From positions 3,968,001 through 4,032,000 of the forward strand of contig NZ_CP109104.1 of assembly GCF_035917675.1 (NCBI RefSeq): 64,000 nucleotides of DNA, written 5' to 3'. The position numbers were made by a program, and so were the translations under genes. Shown piece by piece: positions 1 to 10,387 of the stretch. The number at the start of each line of letters is the position of its first letter. Position 1 is the first letter of the stretch. The notes under the pieces were generated by a model. It was not told where the DNA came from, did no database searches, and was given only the letters and a program-made list of their open reading frames with translations. This DNA comes from Streptomyces sp. NBC_01775 (GTDB lineage Bacteria; Actinomycetota; Actinomycetes; Streptomycetales; Streptomycetaceae).

Positions 1-1826
1 CCGATTCCGCCCAGCTCGCCGAGCGTGCCGGGCCGCTGGGTGGCGATCTCGCGCAGCGTCGCGTCGTGGAAGACGACGTACGCCGGGACGCCCTGCTCCC
101 TGGCCTGCTCGCCGCGCCAGGCGCGCAGCGCCTCGAACAGCGGCTTGGCCTCCTCCGGCAGGTCGGCCGCCGCCGCTGCCGCCTTGCCGCCGCCGCGCCC
201 GGAGCGCTCACCGCGCCCGCCGCCCTCGGCCTTGGCGGGTGCCGTGTCCTTGCGCAGCCGTACCTCCCGCTCGCCGCGCAGCACCTCCGCGCTGGCATCG
301 GTGAGCACCAGCGTGCCGTGCTCGCCCTCGACCTCCAGGAGGCCCTGGGCGAGCAGCTGCCGGACGATGCCGCGCCATTCGGCCTCGCCCAGATCGGCGC
401 CGATACCGAAGACCTTCAGCCCGTCGTGGTCGAACTGGATGACCTTGGCGGTCTTGCGGCCCAGCAGAATGTCCACGATCTGGCCGGCGCCGAACTTCTG
501 GCCGCGCTCCCTCTTGAGCCGTACGACACAGGAGAGCGCCTTTTGGGCGGGCACCGTGCCGTCCCACGTCTCGGGGGGCGTCAGACAGGTGTCGCAGTTC
601 CCGCAGGCGACGTCCGTGGTGCCCGCCGCGGGCTCCTGGTCGAAGTACTCCAGCAGCTGTGCCCTGCGGCAGCGCACCGACTCGCACAGCGACAGCATCG
701 CGTCGAGGTGGGCCCGCGCGCGGCGCTGGAAGGCGGGGTCGCCCTCGCCGCCCTCGATCAGCTTGCGCTGCTGGACGACGTCCTGGAGGCCGTAGGCGAG
801 CCAGGCCGTGGAGGGCTCGCCGTCCCGCCCGGCGCGGCCGGTCTCCTGGTAGTAGCCCTCGACGGATTTGGGCAGGTCGAGGTGGGCGACGAAGCGCACG
901 TCCGGCTTGTCGATGCCCATGCCGAAGGCGATCGTGGCCACCACCACCAGCCCCTCCTCCCGCAGGAAGCGGGACTGGTGCGCCGCGCGCGTGCCCGCGT
1001 CCAGGCCCGCGTGGTAGGGCACCGCCTCGATGCCGTTGCGGCACAGGAACTCGGCGGTGCGCTCCACACCGTTGCGCGACAGGCAGTAGACGATCCCCGC
1101 GTCGCCCGCGTGCTCCTCCTTCAAGAAGCGCAGCAACTGCTTCTTCGGGTCGCGCTTGGGCACGACGCGGTACTGGATGTTGGGGCGGTCGAAGCTGGCG
1201 ACGAAGTCGCGGGCGCCGCTCAGGCCGAGGCGCTCGACGATCTCGCGGTGGGTGGCGCGCGTCGCCGTGGCCGTCAGCGCGACACGGGGCACCTCGGGCC
1301 AGCGCTCGCCGAGCATCGACAGCGACAGGTAGTCGGGCCGGAAGTCGTGGCCCCACTGGGCGACGCAGTGTGCCTCGTCGATCGCGAAGAGCGACACCTT
1401 GCCGCGCTCCAGCAGAGCGGTCGTCGCCTCCAGGCGCAGCCGCTCGGGGGCCAGATACAGCAGGTCCAGCTCACCGGCGAGGAATTCGGCCTCCACCACG
1501 CGGCGCTCGTCGAAGTCCAGCGTCGAGTTGATGAACCCGGCGCGCACACCCAGCCCCCGCAGCGCGTCCACCTGGTCCTGCATCAGGGCGATCAGGGGCG
1601 AGATCACCACGCCTGTACCTGGTCTGACCAGCGCCGGGATCTGGTAGCAGAGCGACTTGCCGCCGCCGGTCGGCATCAGCACGACCGCGTCGCCACCGCG
1701 CGTCACGTGCTCGATGACGGCTTCCTGCTCGCCGCGGAACGCGTCGTAGCCGAACACCTTGCGCAGCACGCGCAGCACGTCCGGCTCCGGCGCCCCGCCG
1801 GACTCCTCGGCACTCTCTCGAAGCAT
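1..1826 (-). CDS. recQ: RecQ-family ATP-dependent DNA helicase (partial, 3' end outside window)
   Basis: ATP-driven 3'-5' DNA unwinding enzyme of recombination and replication-fork repair. About 608 codons are visible. The ATG at 1824-1826 opens [11 protein letters not shown]. Walker A is MPTGGGKS near residue 55, the DEAH box is in [20 protein letters not shown], and a helicase C domain follows. An RQC zinc site (CGNCDTC preceded by an upstream Cys) and the beginning of an HRDC-like domain ([13 protein letters not shown]) come next before the frame leaves the window at position 1. The ATP-binding, DEAH and zinc residues are intact, so it should be active. The upstream region is occupied by tandem repeats and by the promoter of the divergent lipoprotein gene. 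RecQ assignment is firm; the paralogue identity is not. Confidence 0.93.
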   Translation of the reverse strand, partial: MLRESAEESGGAPEPDVLRVLRKVFGYDAFRGEQEAVIEHVTRGGDAVVLMPTGGGKSLCYQIPALVRPGTGVVISPLIALMQDQVDALRGLGVRAGFINSTLDFDERRVVEAEFLAGELDLLYLAPERLRLEATTALLERGKVSLFAIDEAHCVAQWGHDFRPDYLSLSMLGERWPEVPRVALTATATRATHREIVERLGLSGARDFVASFDRPNIQYRVVPKRDPKKQLLRFLKEEHAGDAGIVYCLSRNGVERTAEFLCRNGIEAVPYHAGLDAGTRAAHQSRFLREEGLVVVATIAFGMGIDKPDVRFVAHLDLPKSVEGYYQETGRAGRDGEPSTAWLAYGLQDVVQQRKLIEGGEGDPAFQRRARAHLDAMLSLCESVRCRRAQLLEYFDQEPAAGTTDVACGNCDTCLTPPETWDGTVPAQKALSCVVRLKRERGQKFGAGQIVDILLGRKTAKVIQFDHDGLKVFGIGADLGEAEWRGIVRQLLAQGLLEVEGEHGTLVLTDASAEVLRGEREVRLRKDTAPAKAEGGGRGERSGRGGGKAAAAAADLPEEAKPLFEALRAWRGEQAREQGVPAYVVFHDATLREIATQRPGTLGELGGI

Positions 1827-1862
1827 GCCGCCACGATATGCGCCACCACCGACAGGCCGCGC

Positions 1863-1938
1863 CGCTTCCGCCGGACGGCACCGCTTCCGCCGGACGGCAC
1901 CCCCTCCGCCGGACGACACCCCCTCCGCCGGACGGAAG
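1863..1938. repeat. Four 19-bp tandem repeats between recQ and lipoprotein gene
   Basis: Units start at 1863, 1882, 1901 and 1920. The first two are identical (CGCTTCCGCCGGACGGCAC). The third and fourth share the TCCGCCGGACG core and begin CCCC. More TCCGCC/GGCGGA motifs continue to about 1990 in both orientations, so the stretch can fold. It lies in the divergent promoter region. Confidence 0.85.
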
Positions 1939-1999
1939 GCCCTTGGGGCCCGCCGGCCCCTTCGGCGGAAGGGGCACCACCGGCGGAGGGGGCCGCTGC

Positions 2000-2005
2000 T
2001 AGGTT
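2000..2005 (+). promoter_or_regulatory. Putative -10 element for the lipoprotein gene
   Basis: TAGGTT fits the Streptomyces TANNNT -10 pattern. A start point near 2012 would leave a short leader carrying the GAGGAGGG ribosome site at 2028-2035. No convincing -35 was found. Inferred from pattern only. Confidence 0.35.
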
Positions 2006-2038
2006 GTCGTGAGCCTGAAGTACAACCGAGGAGGGCAA

Positions 2039-2596
2039 GTGCGCACGTCAGCACGGATGACGGGGGCGGTGGCCGCGGCAGCGGCGATCGCGCTGATGCT
2101 GAGCGGCTGCGGAAGCAGCGACGACGGCAAGGACAAGGGCAAGGACAAGGGCGGCAGCGCCGAGAAGACCGCCGATCCCACTCCCTCGGCGGAGAAGACG
2201 GCGGGCGGCAAGGCCGCGCTGCCGGGGGTGTGGGCGACGCAGGCGTCCGGTCAGAAGCTGACCTTGACCGTCGTCGGCGACGCCGTCTCCCTGCTCCGGG
2301 ACAAGAAGGCGTGCAGCGGCCGGGTCATGAACACCGGCGCGGACAGCGCGCTGGTCCTCAAGTGCCCCGGCGGCACCGGCGAGGACCGCAGCACCGGCAA
2401 GGTCGCCAAGCTGGAGGCGAAGACGCTGAAGGTCACCTGGAACGGCGGCGAGACCGACACCTACGCCAAGGTCGCCGAAGCTCCCGCGAAGCTGCCCAAG
2501 GACCCCGGACAGCTCAAGGACGTGCCCGGTCTCTCCGACAAGCTCCGCAAGGCCACGGAAGAGCCCGGAAAGGTCCGGGAATACCCCGGCAACTGA
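2039..2596 (+). CDS. Small secreted lipoprotein, function unknown
   Basis: Predicted 185-aa lipoprotein. The GTG at 2039 is preferred to the upstream GTG at 2009 because GAGGAGGG sits 4 nt before it and the earlier codons add no known domain. A short basic n-region and an Ala-rich core lead to a lipobox LSGC (Cys24), so the mature protein should be lipid-anchored outside the membrane. After it comes a Lys/Asp/Gly-rich linker ([11 protein letters not shown]), then a compact domain of about 75 residues with two cysteines (KKACSGRV and LVLKCPG) that may form a disulfide. The C-terminal 45 residues are Lys/Pro-rich. I do not recognise a named family. Confidence 0.8.
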   Translation: MRTSARMTGAVAAAAAIALMLSGCGSSDDGKDKGKDKGGSAEKTADPTPSAEKTAGGKAALPGVWATQASGQKLTLTVVGDAVSLLRDKKACSGRVMNTGADSALVLKCPGGTGEDRSTGKVAKLEAKTLKVTWNGGETDTYAKVAEAPAKLPKDPGQLKDVPGLSDKLRKATEEPGKVREYPGN

Positions 2597-2612
2597 CCCT
2601 GTGCTTCCCCGC

Positions 2613-2712
2613 ACTGGGCAGGGGGGCGCCCCGAAGGGGCGCGGGGAACTGCGCGACCAGCCAAAAGCACCCGCACCCTGCAAAGCACAGCCAGGGGCAC
2701 CCCCTGCTCAGC
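2613..2712 (+). repeat. Dispersed intergenic repeat, copy 1
   Basis: Contains the hairpin GCGCCCCGAAGGGGCGC (2626-2642) followed by GGGGAACTGCGCGACCAGCC and then a second module, CACCCGCACCCTGCAAAG. Related copies lie near 23860-24056, 32225-32335, 42955-43025 and 63148-63345. It lies tail-to-tail between the lipoprotein and cupin genes and may serve as a terminator. Confidence 0.8.
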
Positions 2713-2729
2713 ACCAGAAAGGCGGACGC

Positions 2730-3113
2730 TCACGGCTCCCGCGGAGAAAGCAGATGCACCGACTCCTGTTCGCGCGGATCGGTGCGCGCCACCACCACCG
2801 TCACCGGCTCCTCACCCGTGACCGGCATGTGCGGCATGTTGGCGGGGACGTAGACCATGTCGCCCGGGTGCAGAGTGTCGTGGTGGTCTAAATCCTCGCC
2901 GTGCCATATCTCGTGCTCACCGCTGACGACGTAGATCGCCGACTCGTGGCCCGCGTGCAGATGGGGCTCGCCGCGGGAGTTCGCCGGGATGTGCAGGACG
3001 TGCAGACACAGCCCCTTCGCACCCACCGACTCGGCGGAGACCCCCTCGGTGAAGATGCCGCCCTGTTTCCCCTCGTATCCGTCGTTCTCCCGACGGAGGA
3101 TCACACAACCCAT
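2730..3113 (-). CDS. Cupin-domain protein
   Basis: A 127-aa single-domain cupin. The metal-binding pattern is visible in GEPHLHAGHESAIYVVSGEH (two His, a Glu, then Gly) and the second cupin motif is in HPGDMVYVPANMPHMPVTG with its His. The fold usually binds Fe, Mn or Zn and serves as a sugar isomerase, dioxygenase or ligand sensor; nothing here fixes the substrate. It lies 154 bp beyond nuoN on the same strand but is separated by a strong terminator, so it is probably transcribed on its own. Confidence 0.85.
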   Translation of the reverse strand: MGCVILRRENDGYEGKQGGIFTEGVSAESVGAKGLCLHVLHIPANSRGEPHLHAGHESAIYVVSGEHEIWHGEDLDHHDTLHPGDMVYVPANMPHMPVTGEEPVTVVVARTDPREQESVHLLSPREP

Positions 3114-3164
3114 GCTTCGAATTCCTACCGTTTCCGCACACCATTTGCCACCGGTGCATCAAAA

Positions 3165-3202
3165 GACGCCGCCAGAAGCCCGGTTGGGTCTCCTGGCGGC
3201 GT
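3165..3202 (-). terminator. Intrinsic terminator of the nuo operon
   Basis: Perfect 11-bp stem GACGCCGCCAG / CTGGCGGCGTC with a 16-nt loop. Read on the minus strand it is followed by TTTTG, giving a standard U-tract. It lies 65 bp after the nuoN stop. Confidence 0.85.
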
Positions 3203-3267
3203 CATGGACAAGCTGGACGTGACGGGCCGTCAGGGTCTGGCCCGGCGGCCCGTCACCGGACGACGGG

Positions 3268-4923
3268 TCACCGGACGAACACCCCGGCGTGCCCGGCCAG
3301 GTCGAGGAAGTACTGCGGCGCCACACCGAGCACGATCGTGACCGCCACACCGATCGCGATGGCCGAGGTCGTCATCACACTCGGCACCGCCACGCTCGGC
3401 CCGTCGGCCTGGGGCTCGCTGAAGAACATCAGGACGATGACCCGCAGATAGAAGAACGCCGCGATGGCCGAGGCGATCACACCGACCACGACCAGCACGC
3501 CCGCTCCGCTCTCGGCCGCCGCCTTGAACACCGCGAACTTCCCCGCGAAACCAGACGTGAGAGGAATACCCGCGAACGCCAGCAGGAAGACGGCGAACAC
3601 GGCGGCCAGTAGCGGCGAACGCCGCCCCAGCCCCGCCCACTTGGACAGGTGCGTCGCCTCGCCGCCCGCGTCCCGCACCAGCGTGACCACGGCGAACGCG
3701 CCCAGCGTCACGAAGGAGTAGGCCCCCAGGTAGAAGAGCACCGAGGAGATGCCGTCCTCCGAGGTGGCGATGACACCCGCCAGCAGGAACCCGGCGTGGG
3801 CGATCGAGGAGTAGGCCAGCAGCCGCTTGATGTCGGTCTGGGTGATCGCCACCACGGCCCCGGCCAGCATGGTCAGGATCGCCACGCCCCACATCACAGG
3901 CCGCCAGTCCCAGCGCAGCCCCGGCAGCACCACGTACAGCAGCCGCAGCAGCGCGCCGAAGGCCGCGACCTTGGTGGCGGCGGCCATGAAGCCGGTCACC
4001 GGGGTCGGCGCGCCCTGGTACACATCCGGGGTCCACATGTGGAAGGGGACGGCGCCGACCTTGAAGAGCAGGCCCATCACCACCAGCGCGCCGCCGATCA
4101 GCAGCAGCGCGTCGTTGCCCATGGTGTCGGCGAGCACCGGATCGGTCGTCGCGTCGGAGCCGGAGATGACCCGGGCGATGCCCGAGTAGTTGACGGTGCC
4201 CGCGTAGCCGTACAGCAGCGCGATGCCGAACAGCAGGAACGCCGAGGAGAAGGCGCCCAGCAGGAAGTACTTGACCGCCGCCTCCTGCGACAGCAGCCGC
4301 CTGCGCCGCGCCAGCGCGCACAGCAGGTACAGCGGGAGGGAGAAGACCTCCAGCGCGATGAAGAGGGTCAGCAGGTCGTTGGCGGCCGGGAAGAGCAGCA
4401 TGCCGCCGACGGCGAACATCAGCAGCGGGAAGACCTCGGTGGTCGTCCAGCCCGCCTTCGTCGCCTCCCGCTCGCCCTCACCGCCGGGTACGGAGGCGGG
4501 CTGCGCGGCGAAGGAGTCGACCCGCGCGCCGTGGGACGCGGGCTCCAGCCTGCGCTCGGCGAAGGTGAAGACGCCCACGATGCCGACCAGCAAGATGGTG
4601 CCCTGCAAGAAGAGCGCCGGGCCGTCGACGGCGAGCGCGCCCATCCCGACGATCTGCGCCTTGCCGCCGCCCGAGCCGCTGGCCGCCAGCCCGACGACCG
4701 CGGCGAAGGCGGCGGCCAGGCCCAGCAGCGACAAGAACACCTGCGTCGGATAGCGCGACTTGCGCGGCAGGAACGCCTCGATGACGATGCCGAGCGCCGC
4801 GACGCCCAGGACGATCAGCGTCGGCGAGAGCTTGCCGTACTCGATGCTGGGGGCCTGGAGCTTGTCGCCCTCGCCTGCCGCCAGTGTCCACAGGCTGGGG
4901 ACAGCCGTTTGCACCACGCTCAC
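3268..4923 (-). CDS. nuoN: NADH-quinone oxidoreductase subunit N
   Basis: Antiporter-like proton-pumping membrane subunit of complex I. 551 aa with about 14 hydrophobic segments. The conserved QTDIKRLLAYSSIAHAGF segment around residue 330 carries the Lys used in proton translocation. A charged insertion (residues about 120-155, GARVDSFAAQPASVPGGE) separates early helices, which is common in actinobacterial NuoN. The GTG start overlaps the nuoM stop by 4 nt (GTGA), indicating translational coupling. It is the last gene of the operon, before the terminator at 3165-3202. Confidence 0.97.
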   Translation of the reverse strand: MSVVQTAVPSLWTLAAGEGDKLQAPSIEYGKLSPTLIVLGVAALGIVIEAFLPRKSRYPTQVFLSLLGLAAAFAAVVGLAASGSGGGKAQIVGMGALAVDGPALFLQGTILLVGIVGVFTFAERRLEPASHGARVDSFAAQPASVPGGEGEREATKAGWTTTEVFPLLMFAVGGMLLFPAANDLLTLFIALEVFSLPLYLLCALARRRRLLSQEAAVKYFLLGAFSSAFLLFGIALLYGYAGTVNYSGIARVISGSDATTDPVLADTMGNDALLLIGGALVVMGLLFKVGAVPFHMWTPDVYQGAPTPVTGFMAAATKVAAFGALLRLLYVVLPGLRWDWRPVMWGVAILTMLAGAVVAITQTDIKRLLAYSSIAHAGFLLAGVIATSEDGISSVLFYLGAYSFVTLGAFAVVTLVRDAGGEATHLSKWAGLGRRSPLLAAVFAVFLLAFAGIPLTSGFAGKFAVFKAAAESGAGVLVVVGVIASAIAAFFYLRVIVLMFFSEPQADGPSVAVPSVMTTSAIAIGVAVTIVLGVAPQYFLDLAGHAGVFVR

Positions 4924-6566
4924 TCGTGGTCACCTCCGCCGTTCTCCGCAGGCTTGTAGGAGGTCCGGTGGTCGGCGACCCGGTGCTGCGGCTTGGGGTC
5001 GGTCTTCCGCACGTCGGACATGGTGTGCTCGACCGCCGGGTTGACGATCTGGGTGAGCGGCTTGGGGAACAGGCCGAGGAAGAGCAGCAGCGCGATCAGC
5101 GGCGCCACCACGGCCATCTCCCGCACCTTCAGGTCCGGCATCCGCTCGATCTCCGGCTTGACGACCGGCCCTGTCATGGTGCGCTGGTAGAGCAGCAGCA
5201 CGTACAGCGCGGCCAGGACGATGCCGGCGGTGGCCACGATGCCCGCGACCGGGTAGCGGCTGAACGTGCCGACCAGGACGAGGAATTCGCTGATGAACGG
5301 CGCGAGCCCCGGCAGCGACAGCGTCGCCAGGCCGCCGACGAGGAACGTGCCGGCCAGCACCGGCGCCACCTTCTGCACCCCGCCGTAGTCCGCGATCAGA
5401 CGCGAACCCCGGCGGGAGATGAGGAAGCCCGCCACCAGCATCAGGGCGGCCGTCGAGATGCCGTGGAAGACCATGTACAGCGTCGCGCCGCCCTGGCCCT
5501 GGCTGGTCATCGCGAAGATGCCGAGGACGATGAAGCCGAAGTGCGAGATGGAGGCGTAGGCCACCAGCCGCTTGATGTCCCGCTGGCCGACGGCGAGCAG
5601 CGCGCCGTACAGGATGCTGACCAGCGCGAGCGCGAGCACGACCGGGGTGGCCCAGTCGCTGGCGCCGGGGAAGAGGCCGAGGCAGAAGCGGAGCATCGCG
5701 AAGGTGCCGACCTTGTCGACGACCGCCGTGATGAGCACCGCGACCGGCGCCGTGGCCTCGCCCATCGCGTTGGGCAGCCAGGTGTGCAGCGGCCACAGCG
5801 GCGCCTTGATGGCGAAGGCGAAGAAGAAGCCCAGGAACAGCAGCCGTTCGGTGGTGGCCGACATGGTGAGGTCACCGTCGGCCCGTGCCTCCAGCAGCCG
5901 CTGGAGGGAGAAGGTGCCCTCGCCCAGCTGGTCGGCGCTGACGACGTACAGCCCGATGACGGCGGCCAGCATGATCAGCCCGCCGGCCAGGTTGTAGAGG
6001 AGGAACTTCACCGCCGCGTAGGAGCGCTGCTTGGCGCCCTCCTCCTCACCGGCGGCGTGCGCCCGGTCCCCGAAGCCGCCGATGAGGAAGTACATCGGGA
6101 TGAGCATGGCTTCGAAGAAGATGTAGAAGAGGAAGACGTCGGTGGAGGCGAAGGAGATGAGGACCATCGCCTCGACGGCCAGGATCAGCGCGAAGAAGCC
6201 CTGCGTGGGCCGCCACCTGCTGGTCGTCTTCTCCCGCCCGGTGGGGTCGGCGTCGTTCCAGCCGGCGCCGATGACGAACGGGATCAGCAGCGCCGTCAGG
6301 GCGATCATCACCGCGCCGATGCCGTCGACGCCCAGCTCGTAGCGGACCCCGAAGTCGGGGATCCACGCGCGGGATTCGGTGAGCTGGTAGCGGGAGCCGT
6401 CCGGGTCGAAGCGGACCAGCACCACCACCGCGAGGACGAGCGTGGCCAGCGAGACCAGCAGCGCCAGCCACTTGGCGGCGGTCCGCCGGGCCGCCGGGAC
6501 GGCCGCCGTGGCGACGGCCCCGACGGCGGGCAGCGCCGCCGTGACCGTCAGAAGAGGAAATGACAT
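4920..6566 (-). CDS. nuoM: NADH-quinone oxidoreductase subunit M
   Basis: Second antiporter-like subunit of complex I, 548 aa, fully membrane-embedded. Family motifs visible are ISFASTDVFLFYIFFEAMLI with the essential Glu in helix 5, LPNAMGEATAPVAVLITAV and GQRDIKRLVAYASISHFGF. The ATG start comes 3 nt after the nuoL stop and the gene ends in a GTGA overlap with nuoN. Length and motifs are typical; no defect is seen. Confidence 0.97.
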   Translation of the reverse strand: MSFPLLTVTAALPAVGAVATAAVPAARRTAAKWLALLVSLATLVLAVVVLVRFDPDGSRYQLTESRAWIPDFGVRYELGVDGIGAVMIALTALLIPFVIGAGWNDADPTGREKTTSRWRPTQGFFALILAVEAMVLISFASTDVFLFYIFFEAMLIPMYFLIGGFGDRAHAAGEEEGAKQRSYAAVKFLLYNLAGGLIMLAAVIGLYVVSADQLGEGTFSLQRLLEARADGDLTMSATTERLLFLGFFFAFAIKAPLWPLHTWLPNAMGEATAPVAVLITAVVDKVGTFAMLRFCLGLFPGASDWATPVVLALALVSILYGALLAVGQRDIKRLVAYASISHFGFIVLGIFAMTSQGQGGATLYMVFHGISTAALMLVAGFLISRRGSRLIADYGGVQKVAPVLAGTFLVGGLATLSLPGLAPFISEFLVLVGTFSRYPVAGIVATAGIVLAALYVLLLYQRTMTGPVVKPEIERMPDLKVREMAVVAPLIALLLFLGLFPKPLTQIVNPAVEHTMSDVRKTDPKPQHRVADHRTSYKPAENGGGDHE

Positions 6567-6569
6567 AAC

Positions 6570-8465
6570 TCAGACCGCCCTCATCAGCAAGGTGGCGGCG
6601 ATCAGCACCGCCGCGCCGCCGAACATGGAGACCGCGTACGAGCGGGCGAAACCGTTCTGGAGCCGCCGCAGCCGCCCGGACAGCCCGCCGAAGGACGCCG
6701 CCGTGCCGTTCACCGCGCCGTCCACGACCTTGTTGTCGACGTAGACGAGGCTGCGGGTGAGGTACTTGCCGCCGTTGACCAGCACGACGTGGTTGAAGTC
6801 GTCCTGGAGCAGGTCGCGCCTGGCGGCGCGGGTCAGCAGCGAGCCACGCGGCGCCACCGACGGCACCGTCCGGCGTCCGTACTGCAACCACGCGGCGCCC
6901 ACCCCGATGACCAGGGCGACGACGGTGGCCCCGGTGACCGTGGACGCGGACAGCGGCGAGTGGCCGTGCTCGAACTGCGTCACCGGCTCCAGCCAGTGCA
7001 CGAAGGACTCGCCCGCCTTGAAGAGCCCGCCGGCGAAGACCGAGCCGAAGGCGAGGACGATCATCGGGATCGTCATGGTCTTCGGGGACTCGTGCGGGTG
7101 TGGCTCATGCCCCTCAGCGTCCGGCTTCCAGCGCTTCTCGCCGAAGAAGGTCAGCAGCATCACCCGCGTCATGTAGTACGCGGTGATCGCCGCGCCCAGC
7201 AGGGTGACGGCGCCCAGGATCCAGCCCTGGGTGCCGCCCTTGGCGAAGGCGGCCTCGATGATCTGGTCCTTGGAGAAGAAGCCGGACAGCCCGGGGAAGC
7301 CGATGATGGCGAGATATCCGAGGCCGAACGTCACGAAGGTGACCGGCATGTGCTTGCGCAGGCCCCCGTAGTGGCGCATGTTCACCTCGTCGTTCATCCC
7401 GTGCATCACGGAACCGGCGCCGAGGAAGAGACCGGCCTTGAAGAAGCCGTGGGTGACCAGGTGCATGATGGCGAACGCGTAGCCGATCGGGCCGAGCCCG
7501 GCCGCCAGGATCATGTAGCCGATCTGCGACATCGTCGAGCCCGCCAGGGCCTTCTTGATGTCGTCCTTCGCACAACCGACGATCGCACCGAACAGCAGCG
7601 TGACCGCGCCGACGACGACCACCGCGGTCTGCGCGTCCGGCGCCTCGTTGAAGATCGCGCCGGAGCGGGTGATGAGGTAGACGCCGGCGGTCACCATCGT
7701 CGCCGCGTGGATCAGGGCCGAGACCGGGGTCGGGCCCTCCATCGCGTCCCCCAGCCAGGACTGGAGCGGCACCTGCGCCGACTTGCCGCAGGCGGCCAGC
7801 AGCAGCATCAGCCCGACCGCCGTCAGCTTGCCCTCGCCCGCCTCCGTAGCGCTGGAGAGCACCGGCGCGAAGGCGAAGGACCCGAAGGTGGTGAACATCA
7901 GGAAGATGGCGATGGCCAGGCCCGCGTCACCGACGCGGTTGACCAGGAACGCCTTCTTGGCCGCCGTCGCCGCGCTCGGCCTGTCCTGCCAGAACCCGAT
8001 CAGCAGGTAGGAGGCCAGACCCACGCCCTCCCAGCCGACGTACAGCAGCAGGTAGTTGTCCGCGAGGACGAGCAGCAGCATCGCCGCGAGGAAGAGGTTC
8101 AGATAGGCGAAGAAGCGGCGGCGCCTGGGGTCGTGCTCCATGTAGCCGACCGAGTACAGATGGATGAGCGTGCCCACGCCGGTGATCAGCAGGACGAACG
8201 TCATCGAGAGCTGGTCGAGCTGGAAGGCGACGTCGGCCTGGAAGCCCTCCACCGGCACCCACGACCACAGGTGCGAGTGCATCGCGCGGTGCTCGCCGCC
8301 CTTGCCGAGCATGTCGAGGAAGAGGGCCGCGCCCAGCACGAAGGAGACGGCGGCGAGCAGTGTCGCCAGCCAGTGCCCCGTGCGGTCCAGACGCCGGCCG
8401 CCGCACAGCAGCACCGCGGCGCCCAGCACTGGAGCGCCGACGAGCAGTCCGATCAATGACTCCAC
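6570..8465 (-). CDS. nuoL: NADH-quinone oxidoreductase subunit L
   Basis: Largest antiporter-like subunit, at the distal end of the membrane arm; its long C-terminal lateral helix spans the arm. 631 aa. Visible motifs: [32 protein letters not shown] and [20 protein letters not shown]. The GTG start lies 13 nt after nuoK, with an AAGGGG ribosome site overlapping the end of nuoK. Confidence 0.97.
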   Translation of the reverse strand: MESLIGLLVGAPVLGAAVLLCGGRRLDRTGHWLATLLAAVSFVLGAALFLDMLGKGGEHRAMHSHLWSWVPVEGFQADVAFQLDQLSMTFVLLITGVGTLIHLYSVGYMEHDPRRRRFFAYLNLFLAAMLLLVLADNYLLLYVGWEGVGLASYLLIGFWQDRPSAATAAKKAFLVNRVGDAGLAIAIFLMFTTFGSFAFAPVLSSATEAGEGKLTAVGLMLLLAACGKSAQVPLQSWLGDAMEGPTPVSALIHAATMVTAGVYLITRSGAIFNEAPDAQTAVVVVGAVTLLFGAIVGCAKDDIKKALAGSTMSQIGYMILAAGLGPIGYAFAIMHLVTHGFFKAGLFLGAGSVMHGMNDEVNMRHYGGLRKHMPVTFVTFGLGYLAIIGFPGLSGFFSKDQIIEAAFAKGGTQGWILGAVTLLGAAITAYYMTRVMLLTFFGEKRWKPDAEGHEPHPHESPKTMTIPMIVLAFGSVFAGGLFKAGESFVHWLEPVTQFEHGHSPLSASTVTGATVVALVIGVGAAWLQYGRRTVPSVAPRGSLLTRAARRDLLQDDFNHVVLVNGGKYLTRSLVYVDNKVVDGAVNGTAASFGGLSGRLRRLQNGFARSYAVSMFGGAAVLIAATLLMRAV

Positions 8466-8478
8466 TGGTTCGTACCCC

Positions 8479-8778
8479 TTACAGCTTCATGAGGCTGGCG
8501 TCGTCGACCGAGGCCGAGTGGCGGGAGCGGTAGAGCATCACGATGATCGCCAGCCCGACCACGACCTCGGCGGCGGCGACGACCATGACGAAGAACGCCA
8601 TGATCTGGCCGTCGAGATTGCCGTGCATGCGGGAGAAGGCGACCAGGGTCAAGTTGGCCGCGTTGAGCATCAGCTCGATGCACATGAACACCACGATGGC
8701 GTTGCGCCGGATGAGGACTCCGGCGGCGCCGATGGTGAACAGCAGTGCTGCCAGATAGACGTAGTTGACGGGGCTCAC
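8479..8778 (-). CDS. nuoK: NADH-quinone oxidoreductase subunit K
   Basis: 99-aa, three-helix membrane subunit. The proton-path glutamates are visible: [13 protein letters not shown] (helix 2) and [18 protein letters not shown] (helix 3). The GTG start overlaps the nuoJ stop by 4 nt. Normal length. Confidence 0.97.
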   Translation of the reverse strand: MSPVNYVYLAALLFTIGAAGVLIRRNAIVVFMCIELMLNAANLTLVAFSRMHGNLDGQIMAFFVMVVAAAEVVVGLAIIVMLYRSRHSASVDDASLMKL

Positions 8779-9713
8779 TTGGCTGCCTCCTCGCGGTCGT
8801 CGGCTCCGCCGCGTGCCTCGTCGCTCTCACGGCCGTCCGTGCGCTCCCGCGCTGTGCCCTTTGCGGACTCGGCGGCCTCGGCGGCCCTCTCTCCCGGGTC
8901 CTTCGGGCCCGGGTAGGCGCGCTGGCCGTGGTGGTCGGCGGTGCGCTGCTCCAGCGCGGCGAGGCTCGCCATCTGCTCGGCGCTGACCTCGCGGATCTGG
9001 CCGCGCTCGCGCAGCGTGTGGCTGACGCTGATCTCGGCGGGGGTGCCGTCGGGCAGCAGCCCCGGACGGTCGACCGCGTTGTGCCGGGCGTAGACGCCGG
9101 GCGCGGGCAGCGGTGGCAGCTGCTTGCCGCCGCGCACCCGCTCCTCGGCCTGCTCGCGCTGGGACTTGCTCTTCTCGATGCGCTCGCGGTGGGTCAGCAG
9201 CGTGGCACCGACGGCGGCCACGGTCAGCAGCGCGCCGACGACCTCGAAGGCGACCACGTACTTGGTGAACAGCAGCGAGGCCAGCGCGGGGACGTTGCCC
9301 TGGGCGTTGGCCGCCTCCAGCCCGTTGAAGCTGGCGATGGGGGTCTGGCCGATGCCTGCGATCAGCAGGATGCCGAGGCCGAGCGCGCATCCGACGGCCA
9401 GCCAGCGCTGCCCCTTGATGGTCTCCTTGAGGGAGTCCGCCGCGCTGACACCCACCAGCATCAGCACGAACAAGAACAGCATCATGACCGCGCCGGTGTA
9501 GACGACGATCTGGACGACGCCCAGGAAGTAGGCGCCGTTGGCGAGGTAGAACAGCGCCAGGATGATCATGGTCCCGGCCAGACAGAGCGCGCTGTGCACC
9601 GCGCGGCGCATCAGCACGGTGCCGAGCCCGCCGATGACGGCGATGGTGCCCAGCACCCAGAACTGGAGGGCCTCACCGGTGGAGGTGGCGGTGGAGGCGG
9701 CGAGCGCGTTCAT
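8775..9713 (-). CDS. nuoJ: NADH-quinone oxidoreductase subunit J
   Basis: 312 aa. The start is the ATG at 9711-9713 ([18 protein letters not shown]), which overlaps the nuoI stop as ATGA; longer open frame upstream is nuoI in a different frame. Five hydrophobic helices fill the first 170 residues, including [20 protein letters not shown], the helix-3 region that undergoes a pi-bulge transition in complex I. The last 140 residues are hydrophilic and charged ([20 protein letters not shown] and beyond). This cytoplasmic tail is absent from E. coli NuoJ but usual in streptomycetes. Confidence 0.96.
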   Translation of the reverse strand: MNALAASTATSTGEALQFWVLGTIAVIGGLGTVLMRRAVHSALCLAGTMIILALFYLANGAYFLGVVQIVVYTGAVMMLFLFVLMLVGVSAADSLKETIKGQRWLAVGCALGLGILLIAGIGQTPIASFNGLEAANAQGNVPALASLLFTKYVVAFEVVGALLTVAAVGATLLTHRERIEKSKSQREQAEERVRGGKQLPPLPAPGVYARHNAVDRPGLLPDGTPAEISVSHTLRERGQIREVSAEQMASLAALEQRTADHHGQRAYPGPKDPGERAAEAAESAKGTARERTDGRESDEARGGADDREEAAK

Positions 9714-10387
9714 CGGTCGCCCTCCCCGGATCCGGTCTCGGTGCCGCCGGTCATGGCGCCGTGGGCCGCGGCGGTCGAATCCAGACCGGCGCCCGCGGCG
9801 GCGGCCGGCTCGTCGGGGCCGAAGGTGTCGGCCGACTCCTGGGGGACGCCGCTGTCCCGGGCCTTCTGCGGCTGCGTACCGGGCGCGGCCTCGCTGACCA
9901 GGCCCTGGTAGTAGTCCTTTTCGGTCATGCCAGGGAAGATGGCGTGCGGGGAGTCGACCATGCCCTCCTCCAGGCCCGCGAGCAGCTCCTCCTTGGTGTA
10001 GATGAGGGACTGCCGGGAGGAGTCGGCCAGTTCGTACTCGTTGGTCATGGTCAGCGCCCGGGTGGGGCACGCCTCGACGCACAGGCCGCACAGGATGCAG
10101 CGCAGGTAGTTGATCTGGTAGACGCGGCCGTAGCGCTCGCCCGGGGAGTAGCGCTCCTCCTCGGTGTTGTCCGCGCCCTCCACGTAGATCGCGTCGGCGG
10201 GACAGGCCCAGGCGCACAGTTCGCAGCCGACGCACTTCTCCAGCCCGTCCGGGTGCCGGTTGAGCTGGTGTCGGCCGTGGAAGCGGGGCGCCGTGGCTTT
10301 CTTGTACTCGGGGTACTGCTCGGTCAGCCGCTTCTTGAACATGTCCTTGAAGGTCACGCCGAAGCCGGCCAGGGGATTCTCAGGCAC
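9710..10387 (-). CDS. nuoI: NADH-quinone oxidoreductase subunit I
   Basis: Peripheral-arm ferredoxin-like subunit carrying clusters N6a and N6b. Two classical 4Fe-4S motifs are visible, [15 protein letters not shown] and [15 protein letters not shown]. 225 aa, with an acidic Ala/Gly-rich C-terminal tail of about 60 residues of unknown role. The GTG start overlaps the end of nuoH by 8 nt. Confidence 0.97.
   Translation of the reverse strand: MPENPLAGFGVTFKDMFKKRLTEQYPEYKKATAPRFHGRHQLNRHPDGLEKCVGCELCAWACPADAIYVEGADNTEEERYSPGERYGRVYQINYLRCILCGLCVEACPTRALTMTNEYELADSSRQSLIYTKEELLAGLEEGMVDSPHAIFPGMTEKDYYQGLVSEAAPGTQPQKARDSGVPQESADTFGPDEPAAAAGAGLDSTAAAHGAMTGGTETGSGEGDR

Noticed and set aside
66..2012. 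Long plus-strand open frames opposite recQ and throughout the nuo region
   Set aside because: They are shadows of minus-strand genes caused by high GC; they lack domains and have Arg/Ala/Gly-biased composition.
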